Part shown: piece by piece, positions 26,001 through 33,268 of the stretch | Layout of the letters: every line of letters begins with the position of its first letter | How positions within the stretch are numbered: the first letter of the stretch is position 1 | NCBI RefSeq assembly: GCF_003696205.1 | Contig: NZ_RFFI01000034.1 | Span: 1-35,798, forward strand | From: Cellulomonas triticagri | Lineage (GTDB): Bacteria > Actinomycetota > Actinomycetes > Actinomycetales > Cellulomonadaceae | DNA: 35,798 bases | Direction of reading: 5' to 3' | Notes under the pieces: model-generated | The model's database searches: none | What the model was told of the DNA's origin: nothing | The model's input: the letters and a program-made list of their open reading frames with translations, nothing else | Program-made: the position numbers and the translations under genes

Positions 26001-27931
26001 TTGTTCCAGAAGACGCTGGGAACCCCACGGACCCGGCACCACTCGACGATGGCCCGCAGTTCCGGTCCGGCACGATGGACCATGTTGTGCCAGCTGCCGT
26101 CCTGGCCTCGCCACGCCGACTCGACGAACAGCAGGTCAGGTGAGGCACCTGCCAGCTGCTCCTCCCACCCCTCCGGAGTCAGATCGACGAGGTCCCACTC
26201 CGGTGCGAACGACAGCCGCGTGAACTCGTCCATGATCGCCGCCACCCGCAGCCGCCCGCCGGGCTGGCGCACATCGGCCGCCACCGGTGTGGCCGTCCTG
26301 ACCGGCGCGCGCGGGTCGCGCCCATCGGACGCAGCCGGATCACCTGCGCCGCGGGTCGGCGCGGCAGGCTCGATCTGCTTCGGATGCGACGTGCGCGATG
26401 AGCGCGCGAGGCGAGCGAGCGCGAGAGGAAGCCGCAGTGCCGCCCCCACCGACGACGACGCGCGTCGGACCTCCTGCCCCGTCCGGAACGTCACGCTGCC
26501 CCGAAGTCGGCGCAGGTCGGCCTCGCTCGCCGCCGCACGGATGCGGGCTGCGTCGCGCTGCTGGGACAGCGTCCGGTTCTCGTCACGGAGGAGCTGGACG
26601 CGCAGCGCTGCCTCGTCTGCTGCCTGCGCCGTCGATCGCTCCAGGGCGACGCGGGCGGCCCGCTCGCGTTCCACCTCCTGCGACACCTCCGAGGCCGCGC
26701 GAGCCGCCACGTCATGGGCGTCGCGCTCGCGCTCCGCGATCTCCTGGTGTCGCTCGAGCGCACGCTCGAGCTCGGCGATGCGGCTCGTCGCGCGCTGCAG
26801 CTGCTCGGCGGCGTCCCGCCTGTCCGTCCGCGCCTGGAGGGTCGCTCGTCCGAGCGCGCTGCTGGCCGCCGACTCCGCCTCTCGCGCGGTCTGGAGCGCA
26901 CGACGGTGGTCCGCGACATCGATCCGGGCGCGCTCGCGCTCGGCTACGGCACTGCCCTCCCGCTCCGACGCCGCGCGACGGGCCTGCTCCGCGTCGGTCA
27001 GGCGCTCACGGAGCTCGAGCTCCGCGTCCTGGAGCGTCCGCTCGGTCTCGGCCGCGGCGTCGCGGACCGTGGTGAGCTCTGCCTTCGCCTGCGCGTACGC
27101 GGCGGTCAACGCGCGGTACTTGGCATTGGTCTCCGCGAGTCTGGCCTTCGTCGCTCCGAGCTGATCGACCGCTTCGAACCGTTCGCGCAACGCGCGAGCG
27201 ATCGCGCGGTCGAGGCGCTCGACCTCGGAGAGCCGCTCCGCCGGCTCGATCCGGAAGGTCGGCGTGGCGTTGAACTCGTCGCACAGCACGTAGTGGTGCG
27301 CAGCCGCCCACCGGTCGAGCTGGCTGAGGTCGTCGCGCGTCCGGCACTCGACGTAGATCGAGGGGCGGTGCGTCGCGATCATCGACTCAGCCCCGCGAAG
27401 GACCTCCACCTCCATGCCCTCGACGTCGATCTTGACGAGGGTCGGCGGGCCAGGCAGCACCTCGTCGTCCAGGCGCACCACCTCGATCGGCCCGGTGCCG
27501 AGACTGATCGACTGCCCGCCCAGGTTCTCCGGGGTCTCCTCGGCGAAGGTCCCGACCCCGGCCGCCTCTCCGACGGCGACCTGGCGGACCGACACCAGGT
27601 CGTCCAGACCGTTCAACCGCACGCTGCGGCGCAACGCGGTGACGAGGTGACCGTTCGGCTCGTAGGCGACGACCGAGCACCCGACGGTCGCCGCCAGGTA
27701 CACCGTGTGGTTCCCGACGTTCGCACCGAGGTCGAGCACGACGTCGCCCGGCCCGAGCCTGCTCGCCATGTCCTCGAGCATCGCCTGCTCGTACGGCAGA
27801 CCCGTGCTCGCGATCTTCCCCTGGATGTAGTCCGTCGCCGCATCGGGCACCGACAGCCGGAAGCTGGAGCTTCCGGACCGGACCACGACCGAGCCGGAGG
27901 TGTCGTCCTCGCGGGCGTCGGTCACCGCCAC
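23087..27931 (-). CDS. Giant fusion: FkbM methyltransferase, coiled coil, and multiple glycosyltransferase domains
   Basis: A 1614-residue cytoplasmic multi-domain protein. (1) Residues 35-220: FkbM-type SAM methyltransferase, with VVLDLGANVGNHTVYLA (64-80), YEPNGHL (90-96) and LVKIDVEGMEVEVLRGA (165-181). (2) 235-475: continuous Glu/Arg/Ala-rich heptads, a coiled coil of about 240 residues. (3) 480-555: linker. (4) 560-875: CgeB-like GT-B domain (LLFVESAWRGQDG, VPSVFWNKEDPVHY), close to the upstream 638-residue protein. (5) 880-1080: GT2-like GT-A domain with FEGDDYYGPDYLVD. (6) 1105-1230: beta-sandwich. (7) 1238-1610: GT4 domain (LVLTNIYPSYADLYRNGF, WIHGSEVQPWW, GVSRDEAMASGLVPV). Such a protein could polymerise, methylate and perhaps size a glycan. 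GTG at 27931 is the longest start; GTG at 27925 gives a 4-nt overlap with wecC and fits the ribosome-binding site better. Confidence 0.88.
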   Translation of the reverse strand: MAVTDAREDDTSGSVVVRSGSSSFRLSVPDAATDYIQGKIASTGLPYEQAMLEDMASRLGPGDVVLDLGANVGNHTVYLAATVGCSVVAYEPNGHLVTALRRSVRLNGLDDLVSVRQVAVGEAAGVGTFAEETPENLGGQSISLGTGPIEVVRLDDEVLPGPPTLVKIDVEGMEVEVLRGAESMIATHRPSIYVECRTRDDLSQLDRWAAAHHYVLCDEFNATPTFRIEPAERLSEVERLDRAIARALRERFEAVDQLGATKARLAETNAKYRALTAAYAQAKAELTTVRDAAAETERTLQDAELELRERLTDAEQARRAASEREGSAVAERERARIDVADHRRALQTAREAESAASSALGRATLQARTDRRDAAEQLQRATSRIAELERALERHQEIAERERDAHDVAARAASEVSQEVERERAARVALERSTAQAADEAALRVQLLRDENRTLSQQRDAARIRAAASEADLRRLRGSVTFRTGQEVRRASSSVGAALRLPLALARLARSSRTSHPKQIEPAAPTRGAGDPAASDGRDPRAPVRTATPVAADVRQPGGRLRVAAIMDEFTRLSFAPEWDLVDLTPEGWEEQLAGASPDLLFVESAWRGQDGSWHNMVHRAGPELRAIVEWCRVRGVPSVFWNKEDPVHYTTFLNAAGLFDHVFTTDLDRVEHYKAALGHDRVWLLPFAAQPAEHHPIESEDRRDAFVFAGAYYRRYPERTRDLASLVRALPALRPVEIFDRNLGGTDEAYRFPEEYQELIVGTLAPHEVADAYRGYRFAVNLNSVKQSQTMLARRVFELLASNTLTVSNYARAARVLFGDLVVTTDDGLEAERRLRGITESGAVDELRLAGLRNVMRQHTYADRAAYLWSRVTGQDWKPWSIGVHVVATAADEPALDRVLHSLGRQNHQEWRATVFVDDALLGRDVADGRVRLAPQRDAGARVQDLAGDAELVACFEGDDYYGPDYLVDLALATRYTSSPVIGKSRYHRWRDHRVELVGGTEYRLTQGLGVRRSVIRVTSCGQLVAHDLLELIRQDGASDLGPQTSIDRLSYCAAAGDEQVAAAVDGRVVDHGVELSDLLSAAERVRPAPPATTESRGLYGTELAALFHRSSRAGITLEPGVTGLRVSAGLDDNVHDYIYATEMVPLAPAWISSGAVHVDTSTGLDLQLALVFYDDDETRLGSTVVRSHVNTVVPVPADATGVKLGIRVRGSGSAELAGVTWGHRDTEPAVVLPRARALVLTNIYPSYADLYRNGFVHSRVRSYRERGLDCEVFCLSEGASIGYREFEGIDVVTGSAGALSSVLQSGGHDVVMVHFLDPAMWAALQHRPAGTRVVIWIHGSEVQPWWRRAYNITSDDELEAEKAKSDARLAFWRSVFQDPGDGVRFVFVSRYLADEVMSDVGVELDEPRYAIVHNPIDTDLFRFQVKDPGLRFAILSIRPYASRTYANDLAVQAVLMLRDEPEFASLRFRFVGDGPLFDETLAPIKHLPNVVLDRRFLSQHEIVDLHAEHGIFLVPTRMDTHGVSRDEAMASGLVPVTNDVAAIPEFVDGTCGILAPAEDARAMADGVLALVRDPEEFSRMSAAAAARVGRQSSARAVISTEIELIAPRSAGA

Positions 27932-29175
27932 ACCCCGCGCGTGTCGATGACGACCTTCTCGCGCAGGCGGAGGCGGCGTCGGTCGGCCGCCTTGAACTGC
28001 GTGTGGTCGACGAGCAGGACGACGATGTCGGCCTCACGCACGGCTTCCTCCAGCGGCTCGAGGGTCACGTTCGGCAGCTCCGCGAGGTCGCCGGGCAGCG
28101 ACTCGATGTTCGGTTCCACCGCGGCGATCTTCGCACTGGGCAGGGCCGACGCGAGCCGGGAGACGATCGCTCGGGCGGGCGACTCGCGCAGGTCGTCGAT
28201 GTCGGGCTTGAACGCGAGACCGAGCGCGGCGATACGGGGCTCGCGCAGGCGCTCGGCCTTGGCGACGACGCGGTCGACGACCAGCCCGGGCTTGGCGTCG
28301 TTGACCTCGCGGGCGGTGCGGATGAGTCGCGCCTCGTCGGGCGCGGACGACACGATGAACCACGGGTCGACGGCGATGCAGTGCCCACCGACGCCGGGGC
28401 CGGGCTGCAGGATGTCGACCCGCGGGTGGTGGTTCGCGAGCTCGATGAGCTCCCAGACGTCGATGCCGAGCTTGCCGCAGATGACGGAGAGCTCGTTCGC
28501 GAACGCGATGTTGACGTCGCGGTAGGAGTTCTCCACCAGCTTCGCCATCTCGGCGGTCACCGCGTCGGTCGTGACGATCTCGCCCTGGCAGAAGGTCGCG
28601 TAGAGGTCCTTCGCGCGTCGAGCGGCCTCGGTCGTGAGGCCGCCGACGATCCGGTCGTTCGTGACCAGCTCGACCATGACCCGCCCGGGCAGCACCCGCT
28701 CGGGGCAGTGGGCGACGTGCAGCAGCGGACGCCCGCCGGTTCCGTCCAGGCTGAGGTCGGGACGGGCCGCGAGCAGGCGGTCCGCGAGGTGCTGGGTCGC
28801 ACCCGGGGGCGAGGTCGACTCCAGGATCACGAGCTCGTCGCCCCGCAGCTGCGGGGCGATCGCGTCGGCCGCCGCGTCGATGTACGCGAGGTCGGCGGTG
28901 TGGTCGTCCTGGAACGGCGTGGGCACGGCCACGACGTACACCTCGGCCTGCGGCGTCTCACGCTGCGCCCGCAGGCGTCCCTGGGAGACCGCGCCGGCCA
29001 CCGAGACCGACAGGTCGGGCTCGACGAACGGGACCTCGCCGCGGTTCACGGCCTCGATCGTCGACGCGTTGACGTCGACGCCGATCACGTCCGCGGCATG
29101 GGTGGCCAGGACGGCGGCGGTGGGCAGGCCGATGTAGCCGAGACCGATGACGGCGACGGTGGGACGGTCGGACAC
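27922..29175 (-). CDS. wecC: UDP-N-acetyl-D-mannosamine dehydrogenase
   Basis: A 417-residue NAD-dependent dehydrogenase that oxidises UDP-ManNAc to UDP-ManNAcA (uronic acid). It opens with a Rossmann fold, TVAVIGLGYIGLPTAAVLA. VAVPTPF (83-88), AHCPERVLPG (155-164), the KLVENSYRDVNIAFANEL helix (Lys212) and the catalytic Cys266 in GPGVGGHCIAVDPWF are WecC-type, and distinct from the GGGCLPKD of the UDP-glucose dehydrogenase at 12-13.3 kb. The C-terminal domain has IAALGLAFKPDIDDLRESP. The GTG at 29175 is the family start; AGAGG lies upstream. A longer open frame upstream in this phase is a shadow. It pairs functionally with wecB in the opposite operon. WbpA/UDP-GlcNAc dehydrogenase is an alternative specificity, made less likely by wecB. 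Confidence 0.92.
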   Translation of the reverse strand: MSDRPTVAVIGLGYIGLPTAAVLATHAADVIGVDVNASTIEAVNRGEVPFVEPDLSVSVAGAVSQGRLRAQRETPQAEVYVVAVPTPFQDDHTADLAYIDAAADAIAPQLRGDELVILESTSPPGATQHLADRLLAARPDLSLDGTGGRPLLHVAHCPERVLPGRVMVELVTNDRIVGGLTTEAARRAKDLYATFCQGEIVTTDAVTAEMAKLVENSYRDVNIAFANELSVICGKLGIDVWELIELANHHPRVDILQPGPGVGGHCIAVDPWFIVSSAPDEARLIRTAREVNDAKPGLVVDRVVAKAERLREPRIAALGLAFKPDIDDLRESPARAIVSRLASALPSAKIAAVEPNIESLPGDLAELPNVTLEPLEEAVREADIVVLLVDHTQFKAADRRRLRLREKVVIDTRGVWR

Positions 29176-29221
29176 GGTGGAGGACCTCTTCTCGGGCGAC
29201 GTGCGTGGGTGGGTGGGGGGG

Positions 29222-31138
29222 TCAGACGAGGACGTGCGGGAACGGGTCGGGTCCGACGACCTGCACGTCACCGCTCGCGAGCAGCTCGGTGTCGGTCGCG
29301 GTCCAGGTGTGTGCTGCGCCCCCGGCCGCGCGCACCTGGACGAAGTTGAAGCGGTCGGCCGAGTACACGCGTCCACCGGCCGCGACGACCGCGTCCAGGA
29401 ACCCCGTGTCCTCGCCGCGGGGCCGCGCGGGGAACGGCGTGCTGCGCAGGACCTCACGGCGCGCGACGATCGTCGGCCCCGAGACGCGGTCGCCGAACCG
29501 GTGCTCGCGGCCGGGGGACCGGAGCACCGTGACGCCCGGGCCGCGCAGGTGCAGGTAGTGGGCCTGCTTGCCGACGACCTCGGCGCGGCTGTACGCGAGC
29601 GCCGCTGCCTGGTCCGCGAGGTACGCCGGTCCGTAGAGGTCGTCGTCGTCGATCTTGGCGAGCAGGTCGCCGTCGGCGGCGTCGGCGAGGAGGTTGAGGC
29701 ACGCGCCCAGCGGCACCTCGGCGGGTGCCGCGAGGACGACGACGTCGGTGAGCCCGCGGTCGGCTGCCCGGGCCCGCACCTCGGCGGCGGGCAGGTCGAC
29801 GCCGTGCGCGAGGAGGACGACCTGCAGGTCGACGTCGGTCTGCTGCCCCAGGGTGCGCAGCACGTGGTCCAGCTGACCGGGGCGGCGGGTGGCCACCAGC
29901 GCGGACACCCGTGGACGGGTGCCCGTGACCGTGGCGTCGGCCCGTCCCACCGCCCGGAGCACCGCGTCCACCCGGTGGGAGTACGTGTGGCCGGCCCAGA
30001 TGCGGCGTTGCGCCCGGTGCACCATGCGGTCACGCAGCTCGGCGTTGCGTGCGAGTGCACGCAGCGCGTGCTCGGCCTCGTCCGGACCGGCGACCTGCAC
30101 CACCTCGTCCGCACCGAAGACGGCGGAGACGGCCGGGCTGGGGGTGCTGACCACAGGGGTGCCGGAGGCCGTGATCTCGAAGATGCGGCGCGCGCACATC
30201 GTGGGTGACCCGACCACCGTGTTGACGTTGAGGAACACCTTGTAGGCGCGGTACGCCGTGAGCATGCGGGGGTAGGTCAGGGAGCCGACCACGCGGGACG
30301 CGTACGGCTCCGGGAACTGGTAGCGCGCGTCGCCGCCGAGCTGGCGGGAGAAGATCTCCAGGCCCGTGGTCATCCGGGACCCGGCGCGCAGGGCGGCACC
30401 GAGCAGCAGGTCCATCTGGGCGCGCCGCTCCGGGTGCCGGTGCGCGAAGTACATCCCGGCGAACGCGATGTCGCGCTCGTGGTGGCCGTCCCCGTGCCGG
30501 ACCGGGTGGTGCAGCGCGGGCTGCGCGGCGAACGGCAGCACGTCGACGCGGTCGTGCCCGAGATCGCGTCGGTAGTCCGGCAGGCGGTCGGCGTCCGTGG
30601 TGAACACGTGGTCGAACAGCCGGGCGGACGCGAGGAAGTCGGCGTAGTGCGCCGGGTCCTCCTTGTTCCAGAACACCGTGGGGATCCCCCGCTCGTGGCA
30701 CCACGAGACGAGCGCCGCGAGCTCGGGACGTGGCGCGGAGTCGCCGGCGAGGTGGTACCGCCAGGCACCGTCGTTGCCGTGCCACGCGGACTCCACGAAC
30801 AGCAGGTCGACGGGCTCCCGCTCGAGGGTCGCCCTCCAGTCGGTCGGCCGCACCTCGACCTGCTGCCACTCGAACCCGAGCGCGAGCCTGCTGAAGTCGT
30901 CCAGCACGACGGCGACGCGCAGGTCTCCCCGGCGGAGCGGCGCGCCCGGCACCGCGAGCTCGGGGAAGGTCAGACCGTCCCGTCCCCGCTGCGCCCGGAC
31001 GTCACCGCGCTCGGCACCCGGCGGCCGCTGCCGTGCGCGCCACCGACGCCACCCGGCCACACCGCCGGTCCGCAGGTGCCACAGCCCCCGTCGCCACGTC
31101 GCGACGCGATTCCCCGCACTCTCCCCCGATGCCCCCAC
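29222..31138 (-). CDS. Bifunctional glycosyltransferase: CgeB-like GT-B + GT2
   Basis: A 638-residue cytoplasmic protein with two glycosyltransferase modules. Residues 73-395 are a CgeB/YkvP-like GT-B domain: LLFVESAWHGNDGAW (112-126), IPTVFWNKEDPAHY (152-165), HVFTTDADRLPDY, and IFEITASGTPVV (319-330). Residues 408-610 are a GT2 GT-A domain with VSALVATRRPGQLDHVLRTL at its start and the metal-binding run KIDDDDLYGPAYL (495-507). The first 70 residues are Arg-rich and possibly disordered. The same domain order, with about half the positions identical in the conserved blocks, occurs inside the giant fusion protein, so the two are paralogues. The GTG at 31138 lacks a clear ribosome-binding site and begins 8 bp after the LCP gene stop, so translation may be coupled. 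Confidence 0.88.
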   Translation of the reverse strand: MGASGESAGNRVATWRRGLWHLRTGGVAGWRRWRARQRPPGAERGDVRAQRGRDGLTFPELAVPGAPLRRGDLRVAVVLDDFSRLALGFEWQQVEVRPTDWRATLEREPVDLLFVESAWHGNDGAWRYHLAGDSAPRPELAALVSWCHERGIPTVFWNKEDPAHYADFLASARLFDHVFTTDADRLPDYRRDLGHDRVDVLPFAAQPALHHPVRHGDGHHERDIAFAGMYFAHRHPERRAQMDLLLGAALRAGSRMTTGLEIFSRQLGGDARYQFPEPYASRVVGSLTYPRMLTAYRAYKVFLNVNTVVGSPTMCARRIFEITASGTPVVSTPSPAVSAVFGADEVVQVAGPDEAEHALRALARNAELRDRMVHRAQRRIWAGHTYSHRVDAVLRAVGRADATVTGTRPRVSALVATRRPGQLDHVLRTLGQQTDVDLQVVLLAHGVDLPAAEVRARAADRGLTDVVVLAAPAEVPLGACLNLLADAADGDLLAKIDDDDLYGPAYLADQAAALAYSRAEVVGKQAHYLHLRGPGVTVLRSPGREHRFGDRVSGPTIVARREVLRSTPFPARPRGEDTGFLDAVVAAGGRVYSADRFNFVQVRAAGGAAHTWTATDTELLASGDVQVVGPDPFPHVLV

Positions 31139-31146
31139 GTCGGTCG

Positions 31147-32223
31147 CTACTCGACCACGGGCGGCAGCACGTCGACGAGATCGGAGCGTGTCGCGAGGAA
31201 GGCGTCGACGGCGTCGTCGCGGACGGAGGTCATGAGCTCGTCGAGCGCCGGCTGGTCCAGCACGACGATGCTCTGCGCGCCGTCCGGGCTGCGGCCGGTG
31301 CCGTTGGTCGGCACGGTGAAGAACGCGATGTCGTTCGACCCCAGGTTGCGTGCCATGTTCTGCAGCTGGGACATGACGCCGTCATCCAGGCCCGGGTCGG
31401 TGGCGACGGAGTCGCCCACGGCGCGCAGGAACGGAACCGACTTCACCGGGTTGGACAGCGTGCCCTCGTTGCGCATCCGCGCGACCATCGCGCGGATCCA
31501 CGCCTGCTGACGCTGCACCCGGTCGAAGTCGCCGCGCGCGAGGGTCTTGCGCTCGCGCACCCAGCGCAGGGCCTGCTCGCCGCTCAGCAGCTGGTGCTTA
31601 CCAGCCGGCACCGTGGTGCCGCCCACGGTGAGGTCCGTGTCGAGCGTGATCCGCACGCCACCCATCGCGTCCGTGATGGCGACGAACGACTCGAAGTCCG
31701 CGATCGCGAAGTGGTCGATCCGGACACCGGTCAGCTGCTCGACGGTCTGGATCATCAGCGGCGCGCCGCCGTAGGAGAACGCCGCGTTGATCTTGGCCTG
31801 GCCGTGCCCCGGGACGTCGACCCAGGAGTCGCGCGGGATCGACATGACGTACGCCGCTTCGCCGTCCGCGGGCAGGTGCACCAGCATGATGGTGTCGGTG
31901 CGCTGCGCACCGGCCTGCCACTGCGACGGGTCTCCCGCGGAGATGCGGCTGTCGGAGCCGAGCAGCAGCAGGTTCATCGGCGCGTCCCACTCGTCCTCGG
32001 CCACGTCCGCCGGGGCGGTGGCGGCCGGCGGACGCGTCGGCAGCGCCGCGAACGGGTCGTCGATCTTCTCGACCCGCCCCGCCAGCCACTGCTGGATGCC
32101 CCAGACGCCGCCGAGCCCGATGCCGGCGAGACCGACGAGCAGGCACAGGCTGATCACGAGCGCACGGCGACCTCGGCTCGTCGTCGAGCGGGCACGCCTC
32201 GATCGGCGGGTGTGGGAGCGCAT
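31147..32223 (-). CDS. LCP-family (LytR-CpsA-Psr) glycopolymer ligase
   Basis: A 358-residue membrane-anchored phosphotransferase that moves lipid-linked glycopolymers onto peptidoglycan outside the cell. A basic cytoplasmic N-terminus (RRSRRARSTTSRGRR) leads to one membrane helix (about 22-45, ALVISLCLLVGLAGIGLGGVW). The extracellular LCP domain (about 80-240) has LLLGSDSR, QRTDTIMLVHL, the SIPRDSWVDVPGHGQAKINAAF block with the catalytic Arg/Asp cluster, and the later DFDRVQRQQAWI segment. The ATG at 32223 follows AGGA by 8 nt. It is the first gene of the minus-strand operon, so attachment of the polymer is encoded together with its synthesis. A terminator and 130 bp separate it from the chemotaxis genes. 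Confidence 0.94.
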   Translation of the reverse strand: MRSHTRRSRRARSTTSRGRRALVISLCLLVGLAGIGLGGVWGIQQWLAGRVEKIDDPFAALPTRPPAATAPADVAEDEWDAPMNLLLLGSDSRISAGDPSQWQAGAQRTDTIMLVHLPADGEAAYVMSIPRDSWVDVPGHGQAKINAAFSYGGAPLMIQTVEQLTGVRIDHFAIADFESFVAITDAMGGVRITLDTDLTVGGTTVPAGKHQLLSGEQALRWVRERKTLARGDFDRVQRQQAWIRAMVARMRNEGTLSNPVKSVPFLRAVGDSVATDPGLDDGVMSQLQNMARNLGSNDIAFFTVPTNGTGRSPDGAQSIVVLDQPALDELMTSVRDDAVDAFLATRSDLVDVLPPVVE

Positions 32224-32281
32224 AGCAGAAATCCTACGGTCGGGTGAGGGGGTAAACACCCAACAGGGTGGCAAATGGGTG

Positions 32282-32309
32282 AGCCCCGGCGGAAGATCCC
32301 GCCGGGGCT
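32282..32309 (-). terminator. Hairpin terminator after the chemotaxis operon
   Basis: AGCCCCGGCGG (32282-32292) pairs perfectly with CCGCCGGGGCT (32299-32309) around AAGATC. It lies 45 bases beyond the stop of the last chemotaxis gene and upstream of the LCP gene. Confidence 0.75.
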
Positions 32310-32353
32310 GCCATCCCATGTCGCCACCCACCCACGACCTAGGGCCCGGGTGG

Positions 32354-32842
32354 TCAGATGACGAGCACCGAGGCGGTGCCCTTGCCGTAGCCCGGGACCT
32401 CGACGGTCAGGTCGAGGCGCCGCACGTACGCCAGCACCCACTGGGCGACGTCGGCGGGCAGCGGCTCGCGCGGGGCGTACCACTTGTCGAGCTTGAGGTG
32501 CGGGGCGTCCCCGACGTTGAACAGCGCGGCGGTCACGTTGAGGATCTCCGCGGCGTTCTCGGCCAGCGTCGAGGGCAGCTGCTCCTCCTCGGCGGCGGTC
32601 TGCGCCGTGCGCGCGGGCACCAGGGCGATGGACGCCCCGAGGTGCGCGGCGAGCGGCAGGTCGAACAGCACGAGCGCCGAGAGCTTCATGAGCCGGTCGA
32701 CGTAGACGCCGACGAGGGCGCCGCCGTTCAGCACGGGGTCGACCATCGGGCCGCCGGTGGCGACCTCGACGTCCCGACCGATGAGGCCCTCCCACAGCTC
32801 GCGCACCTCGAGGGCGGCGGGCAGCGGGGTCTGGTCGCTCAT
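32354..32842 (-). CDS. CheX/CheC-like protein, divergent
   Basis: A 162-residue soluble protein without clear family match. LAENAAEILNVTAALFN (93-109) resembles the E-x-x-N active-site helix of CheC/CheX phosphatases (Glu99, Asn102), and the predicted strand-helix pattern before it (VGVYVDRLMKLSALVLFDLPLAAHLGASIALVP) is compatible with that fold. The second E-x-x-N helix of CheC is not obvious. It follows a cheY gene with a 4-nt ATGA overlap, which is the context expected for a CheY-P phosphatase or a CheY-regulated partner. The assignment rests on this motif and its neighbours; a PilZ-like or unrelated fold cannot be excluded. It is the last gene of the chemotaxis operon. Confidence 0.55.
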   Translation of the reverse strand: MSDQTPLPAALEVRELWEGLIGRDVEVATGGPMVDPVLNGGALVGVYVDRLMKLSALVLFDLPLAAHLGASIALVPARTAQTAAEEEQLPSTLAENAAEILNVTAALFNVGDAPHLKLDKWYAPREPLPADVAQWVLAYVRRLDLTVEVPGYGKGTASVLVI

Positions 32843-33201
32843 GCGAGCACCGGGTCGATCGCCTCGCGGAACGTGTCCGCGGTGAACGGCTTCGCGATGA
32901 GGAACAGCGCCCCGGCCTCGTCGGCGAGGGTCCGCATCTCGTCCGAGCCCTCGGACGTCACGAACCCGAACGGGGTGCCGAAGCCCTCGGCGCGCAGGGC
33001 GCGGAGGAAGTCGATGCCCGTGAGGTTGGGCATGTTCCAGTCGGACAGGACGACGTCGGGCTCGTCGGCGCGGACCGCCTCGAGACCCTCCTGGCCGTCG
33101 GAGGCCTCCCGGATGTCCCAGTCGTAGCCGGCCTGGCGCAGCGTGCGGATCACGATCTGCCGCATCACCCGGCTGTCGTCGGCGATGAGCACGCGGATCA
33201 T
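32839..33201 (-). CDS. cheY: CheY-like single-domain response regulator
   Basis: A 120-residue receiver domain without output domain. Acidic pair Asp8/Asp9 (IADDSR), phosphoacceptor Asp54 (VVLSDWNMP), Thr82 (FVTSE) and Lys104 (IAKPF) are all present. CheY-P binds the flagellar switch or acts as a phosphate sink. The ATG at 33201 follows GGAAG by 8 nt; a longer frame upstream adds 36 Arg/Pro-rich residues across the gap after the cheX gene. It is the second cheY of the operon and differs clearly from the first. Its stop overlaps the following CheX-like gene by 4 nt, suggesting a dedicated pair. Confidence 0.93.
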   Translation of the reverse strand: MIRVLIADDSRVMRQIVIRTLRQAGYDWDIREASDGQEGLEAVRADEPDVVLSDWNMPNLTGIDFLRALRAEGFGTPFGFVTSEGSDEMRTLADEAGALFLIAKPFTADTFREAIDPVLA

Positions 33202-33268
33202 GCTCGTCACTTCCCTTCGGTGGCGGGTCCCGCGACGGTGGACGCGGGGGAACGGGGGTCGGCGTGGG

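Noticed and set aside
23084-26143. A 1019-residue open frame on the plus strand opposite the giant gene
   Set aside because: Its product is a monotonous Arg/Val/Asp/Gly mix with no domain. The opposite strand encodes clear FkbM, GT and hydrolase motifs. It is a high-GC antisense shadow.
27922-30114. Possible 730-residue WecC fusion
   Set aside because: The first 313 residues are Ser/Arg/Pro-rich shadow sequence of the glycosyltransferase gene. WecC begins at 29175 with a normal Rossmann start.
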